From Membranipora membranacea (lineage: Eukaryota; Bryozoa; Gymnolaemata; Cheilostomatida; Membraniporidae), in contig OU612070.1 of NCBI GenBank assembly GCA_914767715.1, forward strand, positions 13,099,501 to 13,163,500: a DNA stretch of 64,000 bases. The letters run 5' to 3'. Under the pieces are notes generated by a model. It was not told the origin of the DNA, ran no database searches, and saw only the letters and a program-made list of their open reading frames with translations. This document shows, in pieces, positions 1 to 13,000 of this stretch. Position numbers and translations under genes: made by a program. The stretch's first letter is position 1; each line of letters begins with the position of its first letter.

Positions 1-78
1 GTTTTCACCGATCTCCAGTCTAACCCTGCGTACTAAGCCATCGCGGCTGGTGATTGACTCAGCAATGCGGCATAGCTT
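1..78 (-). pseudogene. BEL/Pao pol tail fragment (DUF5641-like)
   Basis: The minus strand is open from position 78 to the window edge and reads like the segment after the integrase in BEL/Pao polyproteins (DUF5641 style), with the typical core DGLVRRVRLE. It follows directly, in the same frame, the stop codon at 79-81 that ends the upstream pol fragment. The reverse transcriptase, RNase H and integrase that should lie between are missing, so an internal deletion has joined the start of RT to this tail. The element is cut by the window edge, so its 3' LTR is not visible. The family call rests on motif recognition only. Confidence 0.5.
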
Positions 79-1243
79 CTAATCTCCTCGGAAGATACCT
101 GGATCAAAGACGATCCTTACTTTGTTCGGCTTCTTCGGATTTATGACACTGTGGTGTGGTAAATACCACTTGTTGCCAGCATTGAGCTGGTCCCAAGGTA
201 CCAACTCAGCGTCACCACTGTCAATGAGGTTGGACATGAACTGATCATATTTGCTGTAGAACTGAGTGTTGCTAAACTTCTTTTTAAGTGACTTGAGTCG
301 CAAGAGGACTAGAGACCGGTTGTCTGGGAATGTTGGCGGTTTGTCACCTCGGAATGGCAACGGCATCGGATACAGACAATCAGTGACCTGAACTATTCCA
401 TTCTGCAGAATGCTCATAAACTCTGTATCATCGATAGAACTTAGAGATGGATTATCATCTCCTGCCATATCAAAGCCCTTTCCTAGCTGTCGAACCACAT
501 CCATAGGTACAGCAGTTTTCTTTGTACATAATACAGGAGTAACAAGAGGAAACGTAGAAGAGAGACCTTCATGATCGTGACTTGCTACCCTGACGTCATC
601 AGGTACTTTCAAAGTACAAGCAACCTTGTGACTAAACGTCACCTTGGGACAGTGAGAAACTGCAGATGGATCTATTGGTCCCAACAGAGTCCAGCCCAGA
701 GGTGTCTTAACAGCGTAAGGAGCATCCTCATTTGGTGGTTTGACACGCTCGTCCGGGAAGCTAGCATAATGGGAGTCATGACCAATCAAAAGGTCAATGC
801 CACCATTCAAGACAGGAGGGAATTGACTGGAAGCAGCAGATGAATGAGGCCACTTATGTAGATCAACTTGAGTGGGAACCAGTAAATCGCTGGGGATTGA
901 CTGGCAACCATGAGGCAGTCTAAGAGAAACTTTCTCTGACTGATTAAAACCTCTCACTCTCAAACCTGAGTAGAGTTTGCACTCCAAAGGTTCATTCACC
1001 GATGTCATAGTTGTGAGACCTATTGTCGTAGATGAGAATGATCTAGTCAGCTTCCCTGCAAGGTCATCTATTACGAATGTGAATACGGACTGTGAGTCGA
1101 GCGTGGCATGTTCAGGATTCTGCTTATGCGAAACATAGACCGGCACTATCATGGAATTACTATTGGATACATGACAACTCAATGCATCATTTGAGCCAGC
1201 ATGATTATCTGCAATGGCATAGCATGCGGAAAGACCACATAAC
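79..1243 (-). pseudogene. BEL/Pao retrotransposon pol fragment: aspartic protease and start of RT
   Basis: A 367-codon open frame (79-1182, open further upstream to the transposon insertion at 1243). The N-terminal part has the BEL/Pao protease layout: MIVPVYVSHK, then LDSQSVFTFV, where DSQ sits at the catalytic aspartate position. Next comes the Pao-type segment GGIDLLIGHDSHY followed by TPLGWTLLGPID. The C-terminal part enters the reverse transcriptase N-terminus (WYLPHHSVINPKKPNKVRIV) and breaks off right after FDPG, where related elements go on into the RT palm. The normal product would be part of a cytoplasmic Gag-Pol polyprotein. RT catalytic motifs are absent, so this copy cannot move by itself. 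Gag lies upstream on the same strand beyond the hAT-like insertion. Confidence 0.8.
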
Positions 1244-1658
1244 CAGGGGCGTATATTCTAAAAAATTTCACTCACTGACTTTTCAGAGATGAGCATAATA
1301 ATCGGGCGCAGCCCGATCCACATGCCGTAGGCGTGGCGGGGAGGGTGTGGGAGGGGCGCTTAAGCGCCCTCCCACCACGGAAATTTTTGCATATCGGTAG
1401 CAAAATAGTGCAAGCAGAGAGGTATTTCAATGGCTCACTGAGCTGTTGGGTACTTTCAGAAAACAACTCAATAGCAGTAGAAGATTACGGTAAAAATGCT
1501 CCAGTTATAAAGCAACCATTTGAAAAAAAACTGACCTGGATGGGATTCGAACCCACGACAATCTTGTTAGCAGTGATTATAAGGCGGACGCTCTACACAC
1601 TGAGCTATTCAGCCACTCACGGAAAACTGTGGGCCGTGAGTGTTAATATACGCCACTG
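1244..1658. mobile_element. Non-autonomous hAT-like DNA transposon (415 bp)
   Basis: The left end reads CAGGGGCGTATATT; the right end, reverse-complemented, reads CAGTGGCGTATATT. The element is flanked by a perfect 8-bp direct repeat CACATAAC at 1236-1243 and 1659-1666. A CAG-type terminus with an 8-bp target duplication is the hAT superfamily signature. There is no transposase frame. It lies inside the BEL/Pao element: leaving out the insertion and one repeat copy, the pol reading frame on the two sides is in register, which supports these exact boundaries. It contains a near-perfect GC-rich palindrome around 1346-1375 and a tRNA-like segment close to the right end. Confidence 0.85.
1533..1614 (-). 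repeat. tRNA-like segment (SINE head or tRNA pseudogene)
   Basis: The minus strand carries an A-box-like TAGCTCAGTGTGTAGAGC and a perfect B-box arm GTGGGTTCGAATCCCAT. The anticodon loop would read CTTATAA (anticodon TAT, Ile-like). The acceptor ends and the anticodon stem do not pair well and the variable region is too long, so this is not a functional tRNA gene. It is a tRNA-derived sequence that could still bind Pol III factors. It sits inside the hAT-like element, ending about 45 bp from its right terminus. Confidence 0.6.
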
Positions 1659-1666
1659 CACATAAC

Positions 1667-3600
1667 TGACCGGGTTTGGACTTACTTTGTGATCATTTGT
1701 ATTGACCAGCAAGGGCTCTATGCAACAGTATTATGATCACTCCTTTGATTACAACCCTTGCAGAATAGCGATTTGAATGAGCAGGGCTTACCTTCGTGTG
1801 AGTTTAGGCACAACACACACAGTTTGTTATTCAGCACAAACGTGTGTCTAACTTTACATGATAACTTACTGAAATCGGAGCACGTATACAGTCTATGACC
1901 CTTTTGACAATAGAGGCAGAGAACAGTCTCCTTCGATAGTTCCTTCTCGCCTTTACCGTTGTTTTGGCTGTTATGATTAGCATCAGTATCAACGAATGAT
2001 GATGTCTGGTTAGACAAACAAGCAGCACCACCAGCGAATTGATGCGCATCAAGCATCTCTCCGCTTGGGGATGTTTGTGTATTCATAACATGACCTTTAG
2101 TGGTAGTACCACAGCCAGTGGAAGTACCACTAGCAGAAGAAAAGACAGGACCATCATTTCTTGCAATATGATGATTAGACATAGTAGCATGTTTCAACAC
2201 AAACTCGGCAAACATCTCAAATGTAGGGAAAGCGTCAGCATTTTCATTGCTATACTTGATCGCTCTACTATTCCACTTATGCTTCAAACAAAGAGGCAAC
2301 AACTCCTTCATCTCATTGTTAATGATCTGGTGATTAAGGCACGAAAGCGATGGAATCGTAAGCATAGCAGTGCGAAGAGCGATCACGAAATCAGAAAATT
2401 TCTGAAATCTAGCCATGTCATTTGCGTTGATCTTTTTCCATGAATGAAGCTTCGACAGGTAACCCTTTTATAATAAGTGTGGATGACCATATCGCTCATG
2501 AATGATATTGCGCACCTTTTCATAGGCACAGTCACCATCCAGTGAGTAGAAGCCAGCAACAATGCTAGCTACTTCACCACCTGTGAACTTCTTGATATAA
2601 TCAAATTTCTCAGCATTGTTGTAGGTGGGGTTTCGGTCAACCTGTCGAGTAAATGACTTATTCCAGTCATTATACTGCAATGGATCACCTTTGAATACAA
2701 GTATATCAGGCTCTCTTATTGCACAAATAGCATATGCAATACTCATATAATCGTTTTTTGATTTAAATACAATAGCATTACTTCCACTTGTAGATTCTAC
2801 CTCACTACTACTACTGCTATCTACATGTAATGGAGAAGCTTGCAAATGATCATATGTAGTTGTATCTACAATAAGTTGTTGTGTTTCTAGACAGGCTAGC
2901 ATTCTTGTCATATGCACTTTTATCATCAGTATGTCTGGCTGTACACACAGGCATACCATGTTCATAGACCTCATTACTGGGTTTCAAATCAACCGAATGC
3001 CCCTGATTATGATCAAAAACTGGCCTAGAGTCAACTGAATATGTCTTATAATGATCGATTTTACGACCATCAAAATACCTCTGTTCACTTTTGAGAATAG
3101 GATCCTAAAAATACCTTTGCTCGTGCTTGAGAATAGGTTCCATTGAATACCTCTGACCAGACTGCATGATAGGATCATGAACAGTGTTATAACCCAATCC
3201 ACTAGAAGTTTGATACACAGGAGAAAGCCTGATGCCATCACTGGTGTCAGCTTCTCTATTCATAGTAGTTCCAGAAACTGTGTACTTAGGAGTTGTCCCC
3301 CTAATCTGTGTGGTCACATAACTTCTATTATTAGCAGGCTGAAAAACTGGCGGTGGTGGTACCATTGGAATATTGCATGCATTCAATTTGTGCACAGTCA
3401 GGTTTGATAACAAAGGCATTCAATAATCAGATGACTGAACGGCATGATGAATAGACGGCACTGTCTCATTCAATCCTTTCACATTTGATACATAATGATC
3501 AGCAGGCATCTTGCTGTGACCAGTCGGGTTTTGTTTTATCTGGCCAGGACTAGAATCATGATTGTATGGTAATGAGTACCCGCAGGCGCAGTGTAGAAGA
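1667..3600 (-). pseudogene. BEL/Pao gag remnant (DUF1759-type, zinc-knuckle region)
   Basis: The minus strand reads as a BEL/Pao Gag. 2468-2974 contains the DUF1759 core (FKGDPLQYNDW, then YIKKFTGGEVASIVAGF and ERYGHPHLL). The same frame goes on after one in-frame TAA at 2468-2470 into 1718-2416 (MARFQKFSDFVIALRTAM), ending in a Cys/His-rich region with CLYCQKGH and CVLCLNSHEG, like the zinc-binding part before the protease. Upstream, 3105-3419 and its extension to about 3600 are Pro/Gln/Tyr-rich with a duplicated QRYF-type motif and several stops or frameshifts. Gag would form the particle and bind RNA. Stops and frameshifts make this a pseudogene. I could not place the 5' LTR with confidence. 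Confidence 0.7.
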
Positions 3601-3777
3601 AGTGTACTATATTACTCTAAACCCGTTGTTAACTCTACTGTATTAAAATTTCAGAAAAGTGGGTGTGATTTTCAGAATGACACCTGTACTAGCAAGGCAG
3701 CTTTTTAGACAATGCTGTTTGATTGTACTGGAACTTTTAACCGTTAATGAAATATTGAGTTAGCATTCACATTAACA

Positions 3778-3856
3778 AAAACAAGCAAAGAATGCAAAGC
3801 AAAGATTTTTAAAGCAAACAAGAATGCAAACAAGAATGCTAACAAGCAAAGATTTT
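3778..3856. repeat. Short AT-rich iterated motif
   Basis: A run of imperfect repeats built on CAAGCAAAG, CAAGAATGCAAA and AAGCAAACAAG, ending in two copies of AAGCAAAGATTTT. It lies about 200 bp upstream of the proposed first coding exon of the host gene. It may be simple-sequence DNA or part of the promoter region; nothing in the sequence decides between these. Confidence 0.4.
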
Positions 3857-4002
3857 ATAAGCTGTTATGTATTGTTGTACTTCAGTCGATCAGGCATCCA
3901 TAAATGTTGGCAAGGGAGAAAAGTTTAGCCTTGAGGATAAGCTACTATTGTTCAGTCAACTGCGTCTACTACTCTTGTCGTTGAACTTTCATTCAGTTCA
4001 TT

Positions 4003-4056
4003 ATGACAGATTTTGAGGATCCTGATCAGAAATCATCGCACGACAATAACATTTAG
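4003..4056 (+). promoter_or_regulatory. Possible upstream ORF (17 codons) before the host gene start
   Basis: An ATG at 4003 opens a 17-codon frame (MTDFEDPDQKSSHDNNI) that stops at 4054-4056, eight bases before the proposed start ATG at 4064 and in a different frame. If the transcript begins upstream of 4003 this could dampen translation of the main frame. It could instead be the true start of a transcript whose splicing I have misread. Confidence 0.2.
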
Positions 4057-4063
4057 GCCTACA

Positions 4064-7000
4064 ATGAGTTCCAATCCGAAAAAGGAGAGTTATTTTCAAA
4101 GGGTCGTATCTAGATTTGTAAGTGTTTAATATATTCTGCAAATACATGGTTTGTCCACATTCATATCTAGTTTATGGGTTTGATACTGTACTGATCATGG
4201 ATTCTGAAGATACAAGTAAACAAAATTCTCACCAGCAATTTATATTCAATATGGTTTAACATACCTCATCCGACCTCAAAACTAACTTCCTCGTATTTAA
4301 ACAGATGCGATGGCTGCAATGTAAACCATTCAATAAAAACATGGTTATAAGCTGTTGGAAAGTCGCTAAATATATTGGTCCGCAGGAGTATATTCCTGAC
4401 TGTTGGGTAAACTTTTGGTATTGAGAGCCAATCCAACTTTGATGATATTGTTATATATGAGGGAGATAACTTTGCTTCCTGGAGGCATTAGAGTTGGAGG
4501 AGGAGGAGGAGGAATGTCACTAAAATGACTTTTATCTGTTTTTAAAAAAAATTATTATAATCTTCTTACTAGCTAGAAAAATAGTTTACATGGTGATATC
4601 TACCAGATTCAGTCGCATCATCGGCAAAGGTAATTGTGTAGTTTTTCACACCATCAGAACACTCTCGAAGTCAAGATTGCAGAAACCAATTTTCAACGAC
4701 GCCATGTCACATGACGTAATGTTATATTTCTACATAAAATACTTCGACTGTTCAGGGCTAACTTTCAAACAAATGATGGTAGAGTCCAACTTTTTTTTTA
4801 TTACTGGTTCTCATAATTTTTGTGTGCCAATTTAACTTTGAATATTTGTACAACATACAGCCTGTCGCCTGTGATAAAGACTTAGCTCTTTGTGTGTCTT
4901 ACAGAATAACAAGTTCACAAAGACCGAGAAAAAGTATGATGTAGAAGACACATTTTATGCTTGTGTGGATGATTCTAGACCAGAGCCTTGTGAAAAACAA
5001 AGGTAGGATAAATAAAATTTCATTATTCTGTTGTAGTAGAAATGTAAGCACCCATAAACCTATTAGTAATGTTGCTAAACTTGTTGATTGAACATAATGA
5101 TAATCGAAGTCAACGGTTCGGTCTTTCATGTTGACATTCTCTATCATATATGCCCAACTATTTTGTAGTCATTCCGGCGATGTAAGAATGAGGCCCAAAT
5201 ACAAGACTCCCATACGTAAAGTAGTTGCAGATGAAAGCTATCTTCGGAAAAAGTAAGTTTTTCGCATAAACATTTATAAATACTAGTATTTGTATGTCCA
5301 TGGCTGTTTAGTACTGGTGGCTGTTACACGATATCCGCGACTGATCAAAACAGTATAAGTGTCCGTAGATGGTTTACCCTAACTCGCCTGCTGTTTGATG
5401 GTGGAGCAGTGTGAAATAAACAAATAACTGTTAGAATACAATTATTTCATATCCAGTATTTCTCATGATTATCTAGTGCTGAGTCTTCAGAGGATGGTAC
5501 ACGACACTCCTTACCTGAACCAAAACCCCGAAGGTAAGCTGGAATCTATATCAACATATGTACCGCACTGGTATGGCGCAGATTAATTCTAAGTGAGAAT
5601 GGCTTTTCGTTTCATTCATTCAAGGAAAACCTATAGAAAGCTAACAAAGTATAGCATTAGGTAACAATTTATCATGACCACAGGCACATGATCCTAGGCT
5701 AATGAATTTAATATTCCGTATTTACTGTGGAAACTTTTTCCACCAGCCGGGGATGCTGTCAAGGGGGGGGGGGGCAGGGAGTTATGAGCTATTGTATACT
5801 ACAGTAGTAAGATTGTAGAAGGCGATAAAAATAAGAGCCCCAAACAGTCTGAATATGTTTTACTAGATAAAGTTCCATTCATCTTCCACAAAAAGTTTCC
5901 TATATAGTTCACTGCTGTCGATGTGAAATTGGATTGATGAGGTATATCGGGATGCAATGTTTTTTCAATTTCCAGTACAGCTTCCAGAACGCAAAGCATA
6001 ATGTCTGCAGCTCTGGAGTTTGATTGACTCAATGAATTCTTTTCCAAGGTCAAAGGTGAAAAAAGGGAGTTTGTAAATCGATGGAAGTTGTTGGCCGGAT
6101 GTTTCAAATCACTTTTAAAGATAGGAATACAGGCCAATGCTTCAAAGCATCTGGACATTGATTGCTGCAAAGAGATAGAACTATGATGTGTGATAAGGGC
6201 TTGATATGGTAGCTGGCCATTTCATTCGCTTTGATAGTTAAGAAATTTATGAAAATTATCTGTGCATTTTGTTCTTTAAAATGTAACTCTTTTCAATTTA
6301 TATTCGTAGTTTGTATATGTGTACTTGAAAATTTCAATTTCTCTCATTTTGATAAAGATGAGTCATTTTGCGGTTGCCACTATATTGCCTTCTCATATTT
6401 GCCCAGGAAGTTCTTCTGCTGAGTTCCTGAATCGTCTTTGGAGGCGCGCTCCAGTAAGATGTATTAGTTGTGAATATTAGGGAGCAGTTTAATTGAATTA
6501 TCTTCGAACTGTAAGCTTATCTTTTATACACTATTGTAGAAAAACAGTTGGCACTCAGGGGATGCAAGATATCCCGAACCAGCGAGTGCAGTCAGACAAC
6601 AGCTATCTTCTGAGAGAGTAAGCTTTAACTTTCTATACTCACTTGCTTTACTGAATAGAAATCACCTCTATTTGTACTGTCTAATGTATTGAACCAAGCC
6701 TCTCAACCAAACCTTTGCTGCGGGAAATTGAATTTAGATTAGGATCTTGGGTTTATGGTTGTCTATTGAGAATGGATTTCTCACATTAAAAATTGTTAAA
6801 ACAGGACCTATAGTTGCCCATTTGTTGGGGATATCAAGCAATACAATAAATATTACGCCAAGAACCGAGCAATGAACTCCCTTGTCAAATTAAAACATGG
6901 GATAAGACCCATGCATGCTCTATCAAAAACATCAAAAACATGGTTTTGATAGCATGCTCCATCAAAAACATGCATGACAACATGCATGCTCTATCAAATG

Positions 7001-10000
7001 TGCAAGGCTTGGGGCCCTGCTGGTCATACTAACTATATTTTCAAAAAGCAAAAGCTTACTACTGTAGAATGGGTTTCATTAACGACATATTTGTTAACTA
7101 CATTAACACCTCAATAGAATAGTTAAAATAAAAACCAATGAAAAATCAATAATGTAATCATTCTTGACAACATTTATGTCAGGGAGCTGCTTGCTCACAC
7201 ACTGGTATATTACGATTAATAGGATTATTTTTGTATAGTACCAAATACTCATAGGTGGATTGGTGGTTTGTTATGCAGAGAGTCACATCCAGTGCTCAGT
7301 AATTAGTATCAGACTCATGGATTGGAGTTGTCTACCCTCCTGACATGAGCAGATAGCTTTGTAAGCAGCAGCTGTTTTGTGCTTGTACTTATCTAGCAAT
7401 ATGAAAACCTAGTAGAAATAATTTGTAGAGGTCAGGTCGAAAGTAAAAATTAATTGATGAAGCCAAGTCAATAGTTAAATAATATTTTCGTTAAAATTCT
7501 AAGAACCATTTTTGGCACAAAAACGTTAAATATTACAACGTATTTTAAACCCATTCTACAGTATCACTAATAAAATAAATTCATGAAAAATATATAACTG
7601 CTCAACAAAATACCATCATCTGAGCTGTTTCATGTTGTTTTGTAGCACTGAGTATGGAGAAATAAATGCTGGTTCGCAGCGGCCTGCGCCAGTACCGAAA
7701 CCTAGATTGTAAGTCAATATTTTCAGCATTTATTCCTCAGTCTTTCATTTGGATTCAAGATAATATGTTATTGCTGCTTGCTTCCTTTGTTCTTAACAAT
7801 GAATTGAATAATAATGCCTTGCAACGGCATAACAAAACATATCGATAGAAAAGCTCAAATGATCACAACCACATCACCTATTAACTAAAAATGCCGCAGG
7901 AATGAACGCCACAAAACTTGAAGGAATGGAATGGATAATACTCTTTATTTTGGACTAGGTCCAACTGGAAATTGACATGTGATAGATGGTTGAGCAGTTA
8001 TGGCTGTATAAGTGAAAACCAATGAGCTCCCTCTCAGTTCATTGAACAAACTGAGCAAAGGGCAAAAGTTACACTGATATGGCTGTCCTTTCAATACCTT
8101 TTAGGTAGTAAACCTGAGTATTGTTGTTCTATTGAGAGTTATTTGTTATTTTTTACTTAATCTGAACACAGACTGTATAACATCAAAAGATTTGGGCAGT
8201 TTAAAGATTGCAAAACAGCATACACATTCTACCCTATGTTCTCTTCTGACTTAATCATGATTCGCAATTATTATTCACATGTGAATCAATAAAGGTACAT
8301 ACATCAAAGTTGACATCAGGCTGATTAGGCTGACCTTCTCCATATTGAAATTGTGATTTTTATAAAAGGCCTTGCCATCATCATCAGGAAATGCAGCCTA
8401 TTGTGTGCCAATCTCCGCGAGGTTGAAGGTGGTGACTACTAGACAGGGCAAAATACAGGCTTGCAAGTTCCAGTAGGCCATGGCACAAACCCACCCACCC
8501 ACCTCCACCCTCTTCTCTTTTCTCCTTCTATGCCTATAATATTTGCCTGTGCTTGTTAGCAGCAGGTATGAGTGTAGTCAATGTGTTGGCACTGATATGA
8601 TAGGCTGTTGGGTTGGGTCTCTCTCCCACCAGCCAATGAGAGCCAACTCATTGACTAGTATGAGTGTAGCTTGTATTGGAAGGATTGCATTGTGGAGTTG
8701 AACGTATGTTATGTAACAGGCTGTTACTCCTTGCTATAAACTATCTACATCTACCATAAGGTTGCGTATTGTCGCAGCGGGACTTGCTTCTGAACAAGCC
8801 TGGACCATTTAGGAAAAAAAACACAGACTTTGGCCACGACTGACCAGCAAATTTGCAGTCAATGAACCATACTATTTTAGCTGCCCGCTATATTTTTCAT
8901 ACTGATAACTTCCTTTCACACTGCGAGGACCTGATCACAGCCTTCAGTTGTCAAATGGTGGCCAAGAAGAAGCATGTCAATTTAATGATTATCTGTCAGA
9001 TTGTTTCCGAGTTTTTGGTGCTGTGCTGGAGAGGGGAGAATTCAATTAAAATGTCTAAATCAAATATCTAAATACAGAAGCAATTTGGGTATAAGCACCA
9101 CTTGGGGCAGCAAAGTATCAATCATATATCACTTCCCAGTTACCTCGCTATTCACCTCACTCCAAACATCAATACTTTCCTCACTTTGCTACTGACTACT
9201 TACTTCACAACTTACCTCGGTTCACTAACATCACAATGTAAATGTCCTTTTTCTCTGTTGTCTAAGTCTAAGTCGTCATTGTGGAGAGGGTTACCCCTCA
9301 AGAGTACAGATTCAGGGACCCATGGTACTCAAGCTGCACCGTATACCTTGCCCGCCGGAATTTCGGCTTCTCTTATTATCGAAGAGGCAGAGGGGATCTT
9401 TTTACTGCATGTGGGGTGTGCAAACACACAGTAGACCTCCGATATTTTTAGTCCCGTTCTGCAAGGACCTGGCTAGGATGAATTGCGAGCCAGTACCAAA
9501 TCAGAAATGACTGCCAGCGCCTGGAATTGAAGCTGGACCTCACAGATCACAAGCCTCCTTGTCATTATAGTCAACATATTTTGCAGATCTTTACAGTATG
9601 CAGCTAATAGCCCTACCAACCTTTACAGCAGCTTTGAAAAGGGTTGTAGTGTGACAAGTGAAGATGGTACTCTACACAGTGGCAATGTCATCCACAACCA
9701 TTTCCATGGGTCTATCAGAAATCTCAGCGTATCAGCCATACATGGGTAAGCCTGGCAAGATATTCTGCATTGAATCATGGGGTCGTTACATTGGATGGTG
9801 CATCAGTTGTCTTTATATTTTCAAATGATATTTTTCGTTTGCTTCGTTCGTTTCGTTTGTTCGTTTTCGTATTGCGCTGGGTTGAAGCATGAATTCAACC
9901 ACTTGTGCTTGTCTGGGTCACAATGCCAGTGTCACAAACCCATCTTTTTAGATTTTATGATTTTGTGGTAAAAATATTTTATGGCACATTGTGGTTATAA

Positions 10001-13000
10001 GGGTAATCGGTATATTCTGTTATCATGCTTTTGACCTTTGCTTTATGGTCTATGCTTTATGGTGGACCCGACACAACCTGATTTTATTGGACATCACTGG
10101 TTTTAGTTGGCTGATTTTGTGTTATATAGTTGGACTGGAGATTCTTAGCTGTATTTGACAGTCAGGTTGTACTATTCTGAGATTAAAAGATAATAAGGTA
10201 CTATAAAAAGTGTTAAGTCATAACAGGAAACCAGTAAATAACTTAACATTCACCGACACCTGGATTGATGAATCTGTCTCAAATACTGACACATAATGAT
10301 GTTTTTATTTTCCTAGTGGTGCAAATACATCGCAGATTGAAGGCACTGATAGTTCAGTATATGGAAGTATGAGCTGTGCGAGTCGAACAAGAGATGAACC
10401 CAGAAAGCGGTGAGTTAACATGAGACAAGAAAGTTTTATTCTGGTTGCATAACGTTATTTTGTTTACAAAGTCAAACGGTCAGTATACATTATCATACAA
10501 ATAAATGTCTCTCATAGTTTTGTTGCCCACTCTCTCATTGAGCAAATATCTATCCCTATTCCTAAGCGATGAAGGTAATGGTCAGACCAGAGATTCAGGT
10601 TTTGCCTCCCAAGACAGTGCACGGCAACGATCAACCTCTCCTTACGGCTCATCCCGATTGACCAGCAGGTAAATTTACATTTACAGTTCTACTTTTATCA
10701 TTCTACCGTACCACTGCATGCTTCAGATCCTAAATCCTTGAAAGTCAGAGGAACAAAAAACCTCAGCACACAACTTTGAACTCCAATAGTCTGTTCTTGG
10801 CACCAGAAGACATTACTATGGGAAAGACTGACAGGATTTAGATAGCTGAATGCTTTGTTGGTAAATTAGGATGCGCTCAACAGACTGCTATTGTGGACTA
10901 AAAAACGATTACTCCGATGGTTAGATTTCCACCGGTTGTCAGAAGCAGAATGATTAGTCTGTCCAAAATACTGCCACATAACGATAGTTTTTTCATTTTG
11001 TAGTGGTGCAAATAAATCTCTGATCGAAGACATTGATAATTCAGCGTATGGAGGTATGACCTGTGCGAGTCGAACAAGTCGAGATGAACCTAGAACGCGG
11101 TGAGTTAACATAAGACAAGAAAGTTTGTTTGCTGTTGTCTTATGTTTTTTTTACCAAGTCAAGCAGCAAGTATATATTATATTATCATACAAATGTCTCG
11201 AATTGTTAAGTGTTCTGCTCTATCAATGAAGCAGTAACCAGCCCTGTTCCTTATATCAATTAGTAATAAAAGACGCAATCAGATCAGAGATTCAGGTTCT
11301 ATTTCCCTTGACAGTGCGCGGCAAAGATCAACCTCTCCTCACGGCTCATCACGATTGACCAGCAGGTAAATTTACTTTCCAGTTCTACTTATTTAGGGTT
11401 ATTGATGGTTCTACCATACCATTCTTTAGATGATAAGTATTAGATATAAATATCTCATTACTGTGGGTAAATGTTATTGCAGTTGCTAATTGTACCACTT
11501 CAAGTAAAAATCTTTGAGTAAACCTTCGGGTGGTTCTATCCCTTTTTCAGACTTTGCAGTGAATCCTTTTAGCCAATACTTTTGACATTGGTATCACATT
11601 GACATTCCGGGTACTTGCAGCTCTATGCAATGCAAGTAATACAGGGTGATGATATTTAGATCGTTTATTTATAATCATTGTAACTATTTACTTTTAGCGA
11701 TCATAGAGACATACATTCAGATAACCGACCACAACATCAGGCCACGCCTTCAACAGGGTCACGACCCTCTAGGTTTCGTCATCAGCAAAGCAGGTAAATA
11801 TGTGTCAGAATAATTTTGAAATGGCTTTCAGCTAGAAATCATTGCTATTTTTCACTCTGACATGAAATGGTAATGTTTCCAATTCACTTTAAGCTTTACT
11901 TGTATTGTCTTGTTTTAAGTGGCGGGAGGGGGGAAATTGTGTGAGAAAGCACTCACCAGAGAACAGAAAAATGACAACCATAGTCCTGGAAGACCCCTGG
12001 ACGATATAGTATTCTTGTGATATTTGTAATCGAGGTGGTGGTTTTTGTCGGTACTCGTTTCGACATTGGCTGACCACATAATTCATTCGGAACAGTACTA
12101 AGTTATGGAGGTCATCTGCAAACACAAAGGTATCGTGTATGCAGCTAAAAGAGCCCTGATGCATGATACAACTATATACATGAGGTTTCTGTCACCAGCC
12201 ACTGCAGCATCAGCCTTGATAGCAGTTTTTGTTTACGGCTGTTAGTGGTTGAAGAGTGGCACTAATGACTTAACAACCTAATTACCACTATACAACACTT
12301 CCTATGCCCGCACATCTGTGCCAGTCATTGTCAACCCTGATAGTCAGCAATATTATTATAATTATTATGAGTTGCTCGGAGTATAGTGGTTTATTGGCAT
12401 CGAGAAGGATTTAAGAGATAGAAATGAACCTGGGCTCTCTTACATGATAGCTATATATACAATTAATTGCGCTCGCAAAACCCCTTTTTCACTCTTTTAT
12501 GGCTCATAGACACGGACTGTGTTGAGAGATTAATGGATGCCAGTTTTGAAATCAACATGCTCCGTTACATTTTTCCACCATTATCCAAGGCTATAGGTTT
12601 CATATTCTAGAGATTATTCTTAAAAGTGTGTAAAAGAGTATAGTGGAGATAAATCCGAAAATTTGATGATGTCGATGGTGTTCAATGATGGCTGTGTCAT
12701 GATACTGGCGACATAACAACATTGGAAGATGGTTGATCACCTAAAAGGCCACTGCCATAAAGCCACTGGCCATAAAACCACTGGCCAAAAAGCCACCGGC
12801 CATAAAGCCACTGGCCAAAAAGCCACTGGCCAGAAAGCCACTGGCCATAAGGCCACTGGTCGAAAAGCCACTACCCATAAGGCCGCTGGCCAAAAAGCTA
12901 CTGGTTCAATAGTTACATATTAGAAGTATGATATCGACTTTCCATTGACATGTTTTCTGGGCAAACAGTCAGCAGTTATAGATCAAAGCAATGAGTAGAG

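Noticed and set aside
1533-1614. Functional tRNA-Ile gene
   Set aside because: The acceptor and anticodon stems do not pair and the variable region is too long; only the internal promoter-like boxes are kept.
5764-5776. G-run near 5.77 kb as a regulatory G-quadruplex
   Set aside because: It is a single homopolymer tract without the spaced runs needed for a convincing quadruplex and may be a sequencing-prone site.
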